DNA from: Stomatobaculum sp.
GTDB taxonomy: Bacteria > Bacillota_A > Clostridia > Lachnospirales > Lachnospiraceae
Assembly: GCA_017449925.1 (NCBI GenBank)
Contig: JAFSYO010000007.1
Location: 1-9,791 of the forward strand
Direction: 5' to 3'
Length of the DNA stretch: 9,791 bases
Both the position numbers and the translations under genes were made by a program. The notes beneath the pieces are model-generated. The model was not told the origin of the DNA, searched no databases, and worked only from the letters and a program-made list of their open reading frames with translations. Positions 1 to 5,927 of the stretch are shown piece by piece; the first letter of the stretch is position 1, and each line of letters begins with the position of its first letter.

Positions 1-305
1 ATGGAGCCGACGACTTCTCCGTCCATACCGGGCTTCTTCCTGAGCTTCACACCGTCCCCGGTACAGTAGACCATTTCGTCACAGGATTCGAAGCGGAAGC
101 CGTTCACTACATCCACCCGTTCGGAAGGGACCGAAGCTGCTGTTTCCTTCCCGCCGCCGGTACTCTCCCCGGAGGTCTCCGCCACGGTCAGGACGACGCT
201 CATTTTTTCAGTCTCTTCCTTTTTCCCGCAGGAAACCAGCAGGAATGCGGCAAGGACCGCAAATCCCGCGGAAAAAAGAACGGCTTTCCATCTGCTGCTT
301 CTCAT
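1..305 (-). CDS. Lipoprotein with SH3-like segment (3' end beyond window)
   Basis: The visible 101 codons encode a lipoprotein. The N-terminus has a basic start (MRSSRWK), a hydrophobic stretch at residues 8-24 and a lipobox LVSC with the lipidated cysteine at residue 26, so the protein should be exported and anchored to the outer face of the membrane. A charged, then Gly/Ser/Thr-rich linker covers about residues 27-60. From about residue 72 the sequence (VYCTGDGVKLRKKPG, then a GEVVGSM stretch) resembles the start of a bacterial SH3 domain, which often binds cell wall. The rest is off the edge, so any catalytic domain is unseen. The ATG lies 5 bases after the stop of the DUF1189 gene, and its AGGAG ribosome binding site sits in the last codons of that gene, which implies translational coupling. 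The gene family is not recognised. The lipoprotein call is firm; the SH3 call is an inference from a short match. Confidence 0.8.
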   Translation of the reverse strand, partial: MRSSRWKAVLFSAGFAVLAAFLLVSCGKKEETEKMSVVLTVAETSGESTGGGKETAASVPSERVDVVNGFRFESCDEMVYCTGDGVKLRKKPGMDGEVVGS

Positions 306-310
306 ACCCC

Positions 311-1456
311 CTACTCCTGCTTGTCATCCGGTGTTTCTTGATCCTCCGGTTCATTCTCCGGGAACTCCTCCGGACCCATATCTTCAGTAAACGTACTAAA
401 ACTCCACCCGTTACTGGGCCGGATGTCCTTCTTCTCTGACGGACCAGGAAGAATCAGGTCCGGCTTTCGCTTCTGCTGTTCAGTTCCTTCGCTGCCGGCA
501 TTCGGTCCTGAAGTTCCTTCCTCTTCAGGGATCCGCTCCGCAGTTTTCCCGTTTTCGAAATTCTGCTCTTCCGTTTCCTCCTGCGGAAGTTCCGTACCGC
601 GGAGCTCCATCTGTCTCCGGAATTCTTCAAAATCAAAACCGGTGAATTCCGGTTCCCCTGCGGCAGCCCGCTCTCTGTCGATATGTTTAAACACCCTGGA
701 AAGCACAAAAAGCGAGAACAGGAGACTCAGGGCCGGAAGCTCCGCCGGCACCAGTCCCAGCATGCCGAGGACCCCCTTGACCAGCAGCGGCACGCTTCTC
801 GTGTACACAGACAGCTGGTACACCTGCCCGAAGGTCACAGGCGTCCGGGTAAAGCCGGAAAAGATCTGGCCGAAAATGGCGATCACCACACATCCTGTAA
901 AGAACATGACCAGATGGAAAAAGTAAAGCATTCCTCCGAATAACCGGTACATATGCTCGATCTGCGGCGCCTCGTTGATCAGATCCGCCTTCGTGAAAGT
1001 GATATCGCCAAAAGCGGAGAAATACTGCACCCTCGGGCCGGAGGTCGCTCCGGTCCCGGCGGCGCCGGCGCCGTAGATGATTTTTTCTGAATCCGCCAGT
1101 ACCACCGCGTCGCTGAGCGCCATCCTGGTGCGGATCTGACGGTCCTCCGGATCCAGCAGATGCCCGGGCTCCGTATTCACGTCCACATACAGCGTACCGC
1201 TGCTGAAATGGTACCCGCCCGGCACATCCAGCTTTCCGTTGGTGAGAGAAAACTCCGGTACATGCTCCCGTATGATGGGGGCGATGCCTCCGGTCTTTAA
1301 CTGGAATGCAGCGTAGGGCACCGCCACAGTAAACAGCCAGAAGAGGAAGATGAGCAGCGCCCCGAAGGCGAAGACCCGTTTTTTCCCGTTTTTTAAAAGC
1401 TCCGGATATCTCCTGTAATCCCGCAGGGAAATCAGGAAATCCTGAAACACATCCAT
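311..1456 (-). CDS. DUF1189 family membrane protein with long acidic C-terminal tail
   Basis: This 381-residue membrane protein looks like the DUF1189 family of Firmicutes, whose function is unknown. A short N-terminal cytoplasmic helix precedes TM1 (about 28-50). An extracytoplasmic domain follows (about 52-172) with the family-like PEFSLTNGKLDV stretch and a later segment FSAFGDITFTKADL. TM2 is at about 176-199. A conserved-looking FGQVYQLSVYTRSVP loop leads into hydrophobic segments at about 222-256. Residues 260-381 form a hydrophilic tail rich in Glu, Pro and Gly, much longer than I expect for the family and probably disordered. The start at 1456 has an AAAGGAG site about 9 bases upstream. 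The gene lies 48 bases after the TSCPD gene and 5 bases before the lipoprotein gene, so all three probably form one operon. The family call rests on remembered pattern, not a search. Confidence 0.75.
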   Translation of the reverse strand: MDVFQDFLISLRDYRRYPELLKNGKKRVFAFGALLIFLFWLFTVAVPYAAFQLKTGGIAPIIREHVPEFSLTNGKLDVPGGYHFSSGTLYVDVNTEPGHLLDPEDRQIRTRMALSDAVVLADSEKIIYGAGAAGTGATSGPRVQYFSAFGDITFTKADLINEAPQIEHMYRLFGGMLYFFHLVMFFTGCVVIAIFGQIFSGFTRTPVTFGQVYQLSVYTRSVPLLVKGVLGMLGLVPAELPALSLLFSLFVLSRVFKHIDRERAAAGEPEFTGFDFEEFRRQMELRGTELPQEETEEQNFENGKTAERIPEEEGTSGPNAGSEGTEQQKRKPDLILPGPSEKKDIRPSNGWSFSTFTEDMGPEEFPENEPEDQETPDDKQE

Positions 1457-1504
1457 TGTAAAAAACTCCTTTTGTATCTGTTCCGCTCCCGGACCCGGGG
1501 CGTT

Positions 1505-1756
1505 TTATGATTCTTTTGTCTTCTCCAGCGCCCGGGCAAACTGGTCGGCGCAGCTGGTGCCGCGGCCTCCGCAGTCGTTGCCTCTCAGCAGCGCGATCAG
1601 GCGGTCCCGGTCCTGTCCTTCACAGAGTTTTCCGATGGCCTTCAGATTTCCGTTGCAGCCGCTGACAAATCTCAGGTTGTAGACTTTTCCATCCTCCAGG
1701 TCAAACTCCAGCTGTCTCGCGCAGACGCCGGAGGGTCTGTAAGCATAATGTTCCAT
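1505..1756 (-). CDS. Small TSCPD-domain protein (TIGR03905 type)
   Basis: This 83-residue protein belongs by pattern to the TIGR03905/TSCPD family, small cysteine-containing proteins of unknown role. A related domain occurs at the C-terminus of some B12-dependent ribonucleotide reductases. Visible marks are GVCARQ (Cys12), FVSGCNGNLKAIGKL (Cys34, Cys45), NDCGGRGTSCADQ (Cys62, Cys69) and a C-terminal helix. The signature TSCPD reads TSCAD here, so the proline is replaced by alanine. The five cysteines suggest metal binding or redox chemistry, but this is inference. The start at 1756 is chosen because a GGGAG site lies 7 bases upstream and MEHYAY is a natural family N-terminus. A longer GTG-started reading from 1804 would cross the predicted promoter. 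It is the first gene of a probable operon with the DUF1189 and lipoprotein genes. Confidence 0.85.
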   Translation of the reverse strand: MEHYAYRPSGVCARQLEFDLEDGKVYNLRFVSGCNGNLKAIGKLCEGQDRDRLIALLRGNDCGGRGTSCADQFARALEKTKES

Positions 1757-1763
1757 AGCAGTA

Positions 1764-1770
1764 CTCCCTT
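1764..1770 (-). promoter_or_regulatory. Ribosome binding site of the TSCPD gene (decides the start)
   Basis: AAGGGAG on the minus strand lies 7 bases before the ATG at 1756. It supports that start over the upstream GTG at 1804, which has no comparable site. Confidence 0.75.
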
Positions 1771-1785
1771 TCTTTCTTAAGCTGT

Positions 1786-1814
1786 ATTCTACCACAAGCT
1801 TCACACAGCATCAA
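1786..1814 (-). promoter_or_regulatory. Sigma-A type promoter for the TSCPD-DUF1189-lipoprotein operon
   Basis: On the minus strand a -35 TTGATG (1809-1814) is separated by exactly 17 bases from a -10 TAGAAT (1786-1791). Transcription should begin near 1779, giving a leader of about 22 bases that ends with the AAGGGAG site. Both boxes match four or five of the six consensus bases at ideal spacing. Confidence 0.7.
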
Positions 1815-1837
1815 ACTTTATGTCATCCATTTCATCC

Positions 1838-1862
1838 GGGCCCTCACAAAACATGAGAGCCC
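1838..1862 (-). terminator. Strong hairpin after metA, lacking a U tract
   Basis: Read on the minus strand, GGGCTCTCA and TGAGGGCCC form a 9-bp stem (one G-U pair) around the 7-base loop TGTTTTG. It lies 45 bases after the metA stop and just upstream of the next promoter, where a transcript end is expected. No run of T follows on the minus strand, so it is not a textbook intrinsic terminator. It could instead mark a 3' end trimmed by nucleases or work with a termination factor. The stem is seen directly; the terminator role is inferred. Confidence 0.4.
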
Positions 1863-1907
1863 CCCGGAAGTGTCCTTGCAGATCCTCCGGAGAGCTCAGT
1901 ATTCGTT

Positions 1908-2825
1908 TCAGTCCTTTTCCTCCAGCACGTAGGGCGTTGCCTGGTACACGTAGTAATTCAGCCAGTTGGTGTACAAGGTGTTCGCCATGTTCCGCCAGGA
2001 AAGCACAGGCCTGGAATTGGGGTCGTCGTTCTCATAATAATTGACGGGGATCGTGGGATACATGCCCTTCCCGAGGTCCCTCCGGTACTCTCCGTCCAGG
2101 GACATGCGGTCATACTCCGGATGACCCTGGAGGAAGATCTGCTTTCCTTCCTTGTCCATGACCAGGAGGACGCCTGCCTGGGGGCTCTCCGCCAGGATCG
2201 TCAGGTTCGGGTGCTTCTGGATGTCCTCGCTCCGCACCTCGGTCCAGCGGGAATGGGGGCAGTAGAAATAGTCGTCCATGCCGCGCATCAGCGGCACGCT
2301 GTGGTGGAACACCTTGTGATGGTACACGCCGCTCAGCTTCGTGGTCCGCGGATATTTTTTGATGCCGTAGTGATAGTACAGCGCCGCCTGGGCTCCCCAG
2401 CAGAGATGCAGGGTGGATGTCACGTGGGTCTTTGTCCATTCCATGATGCGGCACAACTCTCCCCAGTAGTTCACTTCTTCATACTCCAGGTGCTCGATGG
2501 GAGCGCCGGTGATGATCATGCCGTCGAAGGATTTCTTCCGGATGTCATCAAAGTGCTGGTAGAACTTGTTGATATGGCTGGAGCTGGTGTGGGTCGCCTC
2601 GTGGGAGCTGGTCATGAGGAACGTACAGTTCACCTGCAGCGGCGTATTGGAGAGGGCCCGCAGAAGCTGCAGTTCCGTATCTTCCTTTAATGGCATCAGA
2701 TTCAGGATCAGGATCTCCAGCGGACGAATGTCCTGGGACATGGCCCGGTTCTCATCCATCACGAAAATATTTTCTCTCTCAAGGATCGCCTTCGCGGGCA
2801 GGTCGTTCTGTATTCTGATAGGCAT
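1908..2825 (-). CDS. metA: Homoserine O-acetyltransferase MetA (acetyl-CoA type)
   Basis: MetA acylates the hydroxyl of L-homoserine, the committed step toward methionine, in the cytoplasm. The 305-residue length and the whole pattern fit the MetA/HTS family (glutamine amidotransferase-like fold). The catalytic cysteine is Cys142 (HLCWGAQAA), with His235 and Glu237 in QGHPEYD; the N-terminal MPIRIQNDLPA and the LNLMPLK stretch are typical. Position 111 is Glu (TGAPIEHLEYEEV). In Bacillus cereus MetA, Glu111 was shown to set preference for acetyl-CoA, while Gly111 gives succinyl-CoA use, so O-acetylhomoserine is the predicted product despite the common annotation as succinyltransferase. The start has an excellent AAGGAGG site 7 bases upstream. 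It appears to be monocistronic, with its own promoter at 2890-2918. The leader of about 57 bases is too short for a SAM-I or T-box element. Confidence 0.97.
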   Translation of the reverse strand: MPIRIQNDLPAKAILERENIFVMDENRAMSQDIRPLEILILNLMPLKEDTELQLLRALSNTPLQVNCTFLMTSSHEATHTSSSHINKFYQHFDDIRKKSFDGMIITGAPIEHLEYEEVNYWGELCRIMEWTKTHVTSTLHLCWGAQAALYYHYGIKKYPRTTKLSGVYHHKVFHHSVPLMRGMDDYFYCPHSRWTEVRSEDIQKHPNLTILAESPQAGVLLVMDKEGKQIFLQGHPEYDRMSLDGEYRRDLGKGMYPTIPVNYYENDDPNSRPVLSWRNMANTLYTNWLNYYVYQATPYVLEEKD

Positions 2826-2850
2826 GTTCGTTCCTCCTTATCGCGGCGCT

Positions 2851-2868
2851 GTGCAGGAAGCTCCTCAC
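2851..2868 (-). other. Small hairpin in the metA leader
   Basis: The segment can fold as a 3-bp plus 4-bp stem with one bulged base and a 3-base loop. On the minus strand the core is AGGA-GCT-TCCT flanked by GTG and (G)CAC. The TTCCT arm could alternatively pair with AGGAA in the metA ribosome binding region (2832-2839). Whether either fold matters is unknown. Confidence 0.4.
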
Positions 2869-2889
2869 CCCGCCGGCATTCTGTCTCTC

Positions 2890-2918
2890 ATTGTAGCATT
2901 CAGACCGGAAAGCGGCAA
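2890..2918 (-). promoter_or_regulatory. Sigma-A type promoter for metA, with extended -10
   Basis: On the minus strand -35 TTGCCG (2913-2918), a 17-base spacer and -10 TACAAT (2890-2895) are seen, and TGC directly before the -10 gives an extended -10 element. The start of transcription should be near 2883. The ligA stop is only 41 bases upstream of the -35. Confidence 0.8.
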
Positions 2919-2958
2919 GACATGGGGAACCGCCCCGGATGTCCCGGGACGCCGCCTG

Positions 2959-4941
2959 TTATTCGCACAGTTTCAGGAAATCCTCTTCCGAGATCACCGG
3001 CACGCCCAGCTCCTTCGCCTTCTTGTTCTTGGAGGACGAGGAGGTCTTGTCGTTGTTGATGAGATACGATGTTTTCGCGCTGACGGACCCGGCGGCCTTT
3101 CCGCCCCGGTCCTCGATGAAGCGCTTCAGTTCTTCCCGGTTCTTGAAGTGGGTGACGCTGCCGGTGATCACAAAGGTCTTTCCGGCGAACAGGGAAGCCT
3201 GACTGTCTTCTCCGCCTTCTGCCGCCGGCGGTTCCAGATGAAGTTTTTGGAGCAGGTCCTCCGTGAGCCTTATGTTCTCCGGGTCCTCCAGGTACTCCCT
3301 GACAGCCCGCGCCAGCACTTCGCCGATCCCTTCGATCTCGCAGAGTTCCTCAGCGGATGCATTGCGGAAGGCTTCGAAGGAGCCCCGGAAATGCCGGTTC
3401 AGCATCTTCGCGTTCTGGAGTCCGATGCCCGGGATCCCCAGGGAGTACACAAAGCGGGTCATGTCGGTGTTCCTGGCGCTTTCCACTGCCTTCAGGAGAT
3501 TGTCCGCGGACTTCTCTCCGAACCCCTCCATCTCCGCGATCTGGCTCCGGTACTGCTCCAGGTCGAACAGATCCGCGTACTCGTGGATGAACCCTGCGGC
3601 GATCAGCTTCTCCAGCGTAGCCTCCGACAGGCCCTCCACATTCAGGGCGTCCCGGCTGGTCATCAGCCCGAAGCGCTTGATCTTCTTAATGACACACTCC
3701 GGATTCGGACAGTGCAGCGTCAGTACGTCGTTCTCCTGCCGGATCTCCGTGGGCGTCCCGCAGACAGGACATACTGCAGGAGGCTCCGCCGTACCGCTCC
3801 TGGTCAGGTTCTCCGCGATCTGGGGGATGATCATGTTCGCCTTGTACACAAGGATCCGGTCCCCGACGCCCAGCTTCAGCGCCTTCACGATGCTTAAGTT
3901 GTGCACGCTGGCCCGGCTCACCGTGGTCCCCTCCAGTTCCACCGGAGAGAAGATGGCCACGGGGTTGATGAGACCGGTACGGGAAGGGCTCCACTCGATC
4001 TCCTCCAGTGTCGTCTCCCGGGTCTCGTCAGTCCACTTGAAGGCGATGGCGTTCCTGGGGAACTTCGATGTGGCCCCCAGGGACTCCCCGTAGGCGATAT
4101 CCTCCATCAGGAGGACCAGGCCGTCCGAGGGGTAATCGTTGTCCGGGATCTTCGCTTCAAAGCGCCGCACCTCCTCCGGCAGTGTCTCCGCCGTCACTGT
4201 CACATGCTCCACCACGTCAAAGCCCTGGGAGACAAGCCAGTCGAACTGAGCCGAGCGGGAGTTGTGAAAATCCGGACTGTTCCCGGGATCCTCCGCCCTC
4301 ACCAGGGAAAAGGCGCTGAAGAAGACGCCCCGCTCTGCCGTGATCCTGGGATCCAGCTGCCGCACTGACCCGGAGCAGAGATTCCTGGGGTTCTTATACT
4401 TCGCGTCCGTCTCCGGGATCGAAGCGTTGATCCTCTCAAAATCGGAGTAGCTGATCAAAGCTTCTCCCCGCAGAAGCAGTTCTCCCTTAAAGGGAATGCG
4501 GAGCGGCACGTTCCGGAACACCCGCGCATTGTTCGTGATCACTTCGCCGGTCTGCCCGTTGCCCCGGGTGACTGCCTTCTGAAGTTCCCCGTCCCGGTAG
4601 GTGAGCACCACCGTCAGACCGTCCATCTTCCAGGACAGCACCGCCTTCTGGTCTCCCAGCCATTCCTGCAGGGCCTCCACGCTCTTTGTCTTGTCCAGGG
4701 ACAGCATGGGGCGCTCGTGGTCCTCCTTCGGGAGCTCCGACAGCACTTCGTACCCCACCCTCTGGGTCGGGGATCCGGACAGTACAGTCCCAGTCTCCTG
4801 CTCCAGCGCCGAAAGCTCGTCGTACAGCCGGTCGTAGTCGTAATTCGGCATGATCTCCCGGCTCTCCTGGTAATAGGCCTTCGCCGCCTCGGAGAGGATC
4901 CGGACCAGTTCCTTCATCCGCTGTGTCTTCTTATCTTCCAT
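2959..4941 (-). CDS. ligA: NAD-dependent DNA ligase LigA, divergent Lachnospiraceae-like form
   Basis: LigA seals nicks in DNA using NAD+, forming a lysine-AMP intermediate. The 660 residues hold the full domain order: domain Ia (about 1-60), adenylation domain with catalytic Lys105 in WKMDG, Arg126 (TRGNG), Glu160 (LRGEA), Asp273 (PSDGL) and Lys302 (AFKWTD), OB fold (about 310-385), zinc finger with Cys391, Cys394, Cys411 and Cys416, helix-hairpin-helix repeats (about 425-575, including GIPGIG and EIEGIGEVLA) and a BRCT domain (about 584-660). Several positions differ from classical LigA: the Glu two before the lysine is Ser103, TRGDG is TRGNG, and the domain Ia residues matching E. coli His23 and Asp32 are Tyr24 and Asn33. 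As I recall, many Lachnospiraceae carry this form. The ATG overlaps the rluF stop by 11 bases, so the two genes are translationally linked. No separate promoter is seen. Confidence 0.95.
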   Translation of the reverse strand: MEDKKTQRMKELVRILSEAAKAYYQESREIMPNYDYDRLYDELSALEQETGTVLSGSPTQRVGYEVLSELPKEDHERPMLSLDKTKSVEALQEWLGDQKAVLSWKMDGLTVVLTYRDGELQKAVTRGNGQTGEVITNNARVFRNVPLRIPFKGELLLRGEALISYSDFERINASIPETDAKYKNPRNLCSGSVRQLDPRITAERGVFFSAFSLVRAEDPGNSPDFHNSRSAQFDWLVSQGFDVVEHVTVTAETLPEEVRRFEAKIPDNDYPSDGLVLLMEDIAYGESLGATSKFPRNAIAFKWTDETRETTLEEIEWSPSRTGLINPVAIFSPVELEGTTVSRASVHNLSIVKALKLGVGDRILVYKANMIIPQIAENLTRSGTAEPPAVCPVCGTPTEIRQENDVLTLHCPNPECVIKKIKRFGLMTSRDALNVEGLSEATLEKLIAAGFIHEYADLFDLEQYRSQIAEMEGFGEKSADNLLKAVESARNTDMTRFVYSLGIPGIGLQNAKMLNRHFRGSFEAFRNASAEELCEIEGIGEVLARAVREYLEDPENIRLTEDLLQKLHLEPPAAEGGEDSQASLFAGKTFVITGSVTHFKNREELKRFIEDRGGKAAGSVSAKTSYLINNDKTSSSSKNKKAKELGVPVISEEDFLKLCE

Positions 4942-5782
4942 TTTCAGCGCCCTTTCCTGTATGGTCTGCGGTTTTCTCCGCAGAATGTTTCTTCCGTTTT
5001 GTTCCGGCGGGGCTGTTCTTTTCTTTTTTCAGGGCTTCCTCACCGCTCTTCTTCAACATGGACTCCAGGGTCTTCAGTTCCTCCGGGGTCACGTTCCTCC
5101 AGGTGCCCGTCTTCAGGTTTCCAAGCCGGATATTCATCACCCGAATCCGCTTCAGGGAGATCACATGGTAATCCAGTGCTTCGCACATCCTCCGGATCTG
5201 CCGGTTCAGTCCCTGGGTAAGGGTAATATAAAAACTGGTCTTATCTTTAATAACTATTTTGCATGGCCGGGTCGTCACCTGCAGTTCACCAAGGTGGACG
5301 CCGCAGCGCATATGATCTACGAATTTTTCCGTCAGGGCCTTGTCCACCTTGACCAGATACTCCTTTTCATGTCCGTTGGAGCCCCGCAGTATCCTGTCCA
5401 CCAGGTCTCCCCGGTTGGTCATCAGCATCAGGCCCTCGGAGTCCTTGTCCAGACGGCCGATGGGGTAGATCCGCTCCGGATACTCCACCATTTCCACGAT
5501 ATTTTCCGCCCGGTCGTTGTCCGAGGTGGTGCACACCACGCCCCGGGGCTTGTTCACGGCGATCAGGACGGTCTTCCTCGCGGAGACATCCTCCGCCGTA
5601 CCGACGGTCTCCCCGTCCACCTTCACCTTCATGCCCGGCTCCACCAGAGTTCCGAGTTCCGCCTTTACGCCGTCCACGGTGACCTTTCCCGCCTCCACCA
5701 GGCGGTCCGCCTCCCGCCGGGAGCAGAATCCCATTGCGCTTAAAAACTTGTTGATGCGCATCGCGCCCTTTGCTTCTTCCAT
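4931..5782 (-). CDS. rluF: 23S rRNA pseudouridine synthase, RluF-like
   Basis: The enzyme converts a uridine in 23S rRNA to pseudouridine; E. coli RluF acts on U2604 in the peptidyl transferase region. The 283 residues show an S4 RNA-binding domain (about 8-55, with RINKFLSAMGFCSRREADRL) and the RsuA/RluB/RluF catalytic domain. The catalytic aspartate is Asp112 in IGRLDKDSEGL. RluF-like marks include ALTEKF, HEKEYLVKVDK and GLNRQIRRMCE. The last 40 or so residues are a lysine-rich basic tail, as in E. coli RluF. The start at 5782 is chosen for its AAGGA site and because codons further upstream, up to 5836, run through the predicted 5' hairpin. A further in-frame ATG at 5761 is possible. The gene is first in a two-gene unit with ligA. 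RluB or a broader RsuA-family role cannot be excluded. Confidence 0.9.
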   Translation of the reverse strand: MEEAKGAMRINKFLSAMGFCSRREADRLVEAGKVTVDGVKAELGTLVEPGMKVKVDGETVGTAEDVSARKTVLIAVNKPRGVVCTTSDNDRAENIVEMVEYPERIYPIGRLDKDSEGLMLMTNRGDLVDRILRGSNGHEKEYLVKVDKALTEKFVDHMRCGVHLGELQVTTRPCKIVIKDKTSFYITLTQGLNRQIRRMCEALDYHVISLKRIRVMNIRLGNLKTGTWRNVTPEELKTLESMLKKSGEEALKKEKNSPAGTKRKKHSAEKTADHTGKGAENGR

Positions 5783-5788
5783 CTTTTT

Positions 5789-5793
5789 TCCTT
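5789..5793 (-). promoter_or_regulatory. Ribosome binding site of rluF (decides the start)
   Basis: AAGGA on the minus strand, within an A-rich stretch, lies 6 bases before the ATG at 5782. The alternative upstream start at 5836 lies inside an inverted repeat and has no such site. Confidence 0.7.
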
Positions 5794-5820
5794 TTTGATC
5801 CAGCCGTATATATAGTTTAA

Positions 5821-5851
5821 GAGACGTGGCAGCCAAGGACCGCCACGTCTC
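5821..5851 (-). repeat. Perfect 10-bp inverted repeat at the rluF transcription start
   Basis: GAGACGTGGC and GCCACGTCTC are exact inverted copies separated by 11 bases. The repeat begins about 6 bases after the -10 box of the rluF promoter, so the rluF-ligA mRNA should start with this stem-loop at its very 5' end. It could protect the mRNA from 5' decay, or the DNA could bind a dimeric repressor over +1. For read-through transcripts from the upstream reductase gene it might also act as a weak terminator, since a partly U-rich stretch (TTAAACTATATATA) follows. Confidence 0.75.
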
Positions 5852-5856
5852 CGTAT

Positions 5857-5885
5857 ATTTTACCCTGTTATATCGCTCTTTTCAA
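5857..5885 (-). promoter_or_regulatory. Sigma-A type promoter for rluF-ligA
   Basis: On the minus strand -35 TTGAAA (5880-5885), a 17-base spacer and -10 TAAAAT (5857-5862) are close to consensus. Transcription should begin at about 5850-5852, giving a leader of about 69 bases that opens with the inverted repeat. Confidence 0.75.
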
Positions 5886-5891
5886 CATTCG

Positions 5892-5913
5892 CCCTGCCGT
5901 CTCCCGGCGAGGG
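5892..5913 (-). terminator. Possible weak terminator hairpin after the reductase gene
   Basis: CCCT-GCCG and CGGC-AGGG form an 8-bp GC-rich stem with one bulged base and a 5-base loop, 15-36 bases past the stop of the reductase gene and directly before the rluF -35 box. There is no U tract in the direction of transcription, so termination is only a positional guess. Confidence 0.3.
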
Positions 5914-5927
5914 GTCTTATATCTTGT

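Noticed and set aside
1757..1804. Longer GTG-started form of the TSCPD protein
   Set aside because: The extra 16 residues cover the predicted -10 region and lack a ribosome binding site; the ATG at 1756 has one at ideal spacing.
2941..2950. Ten-base palindrome GTCCCGGGAC after ligA as a terminator
   Set aside because: It has no loop and no following U tract, and lies between the ligA stop and the metA -35. It is noted only as a possible protein-binding site.
5783..5836. Longer form of RluF starting at 5836
   Set aside because: It would begin inside the inverted repeat with no ribosome binding site; the ATG at 5782 has AAGGA 6 bases upstream.
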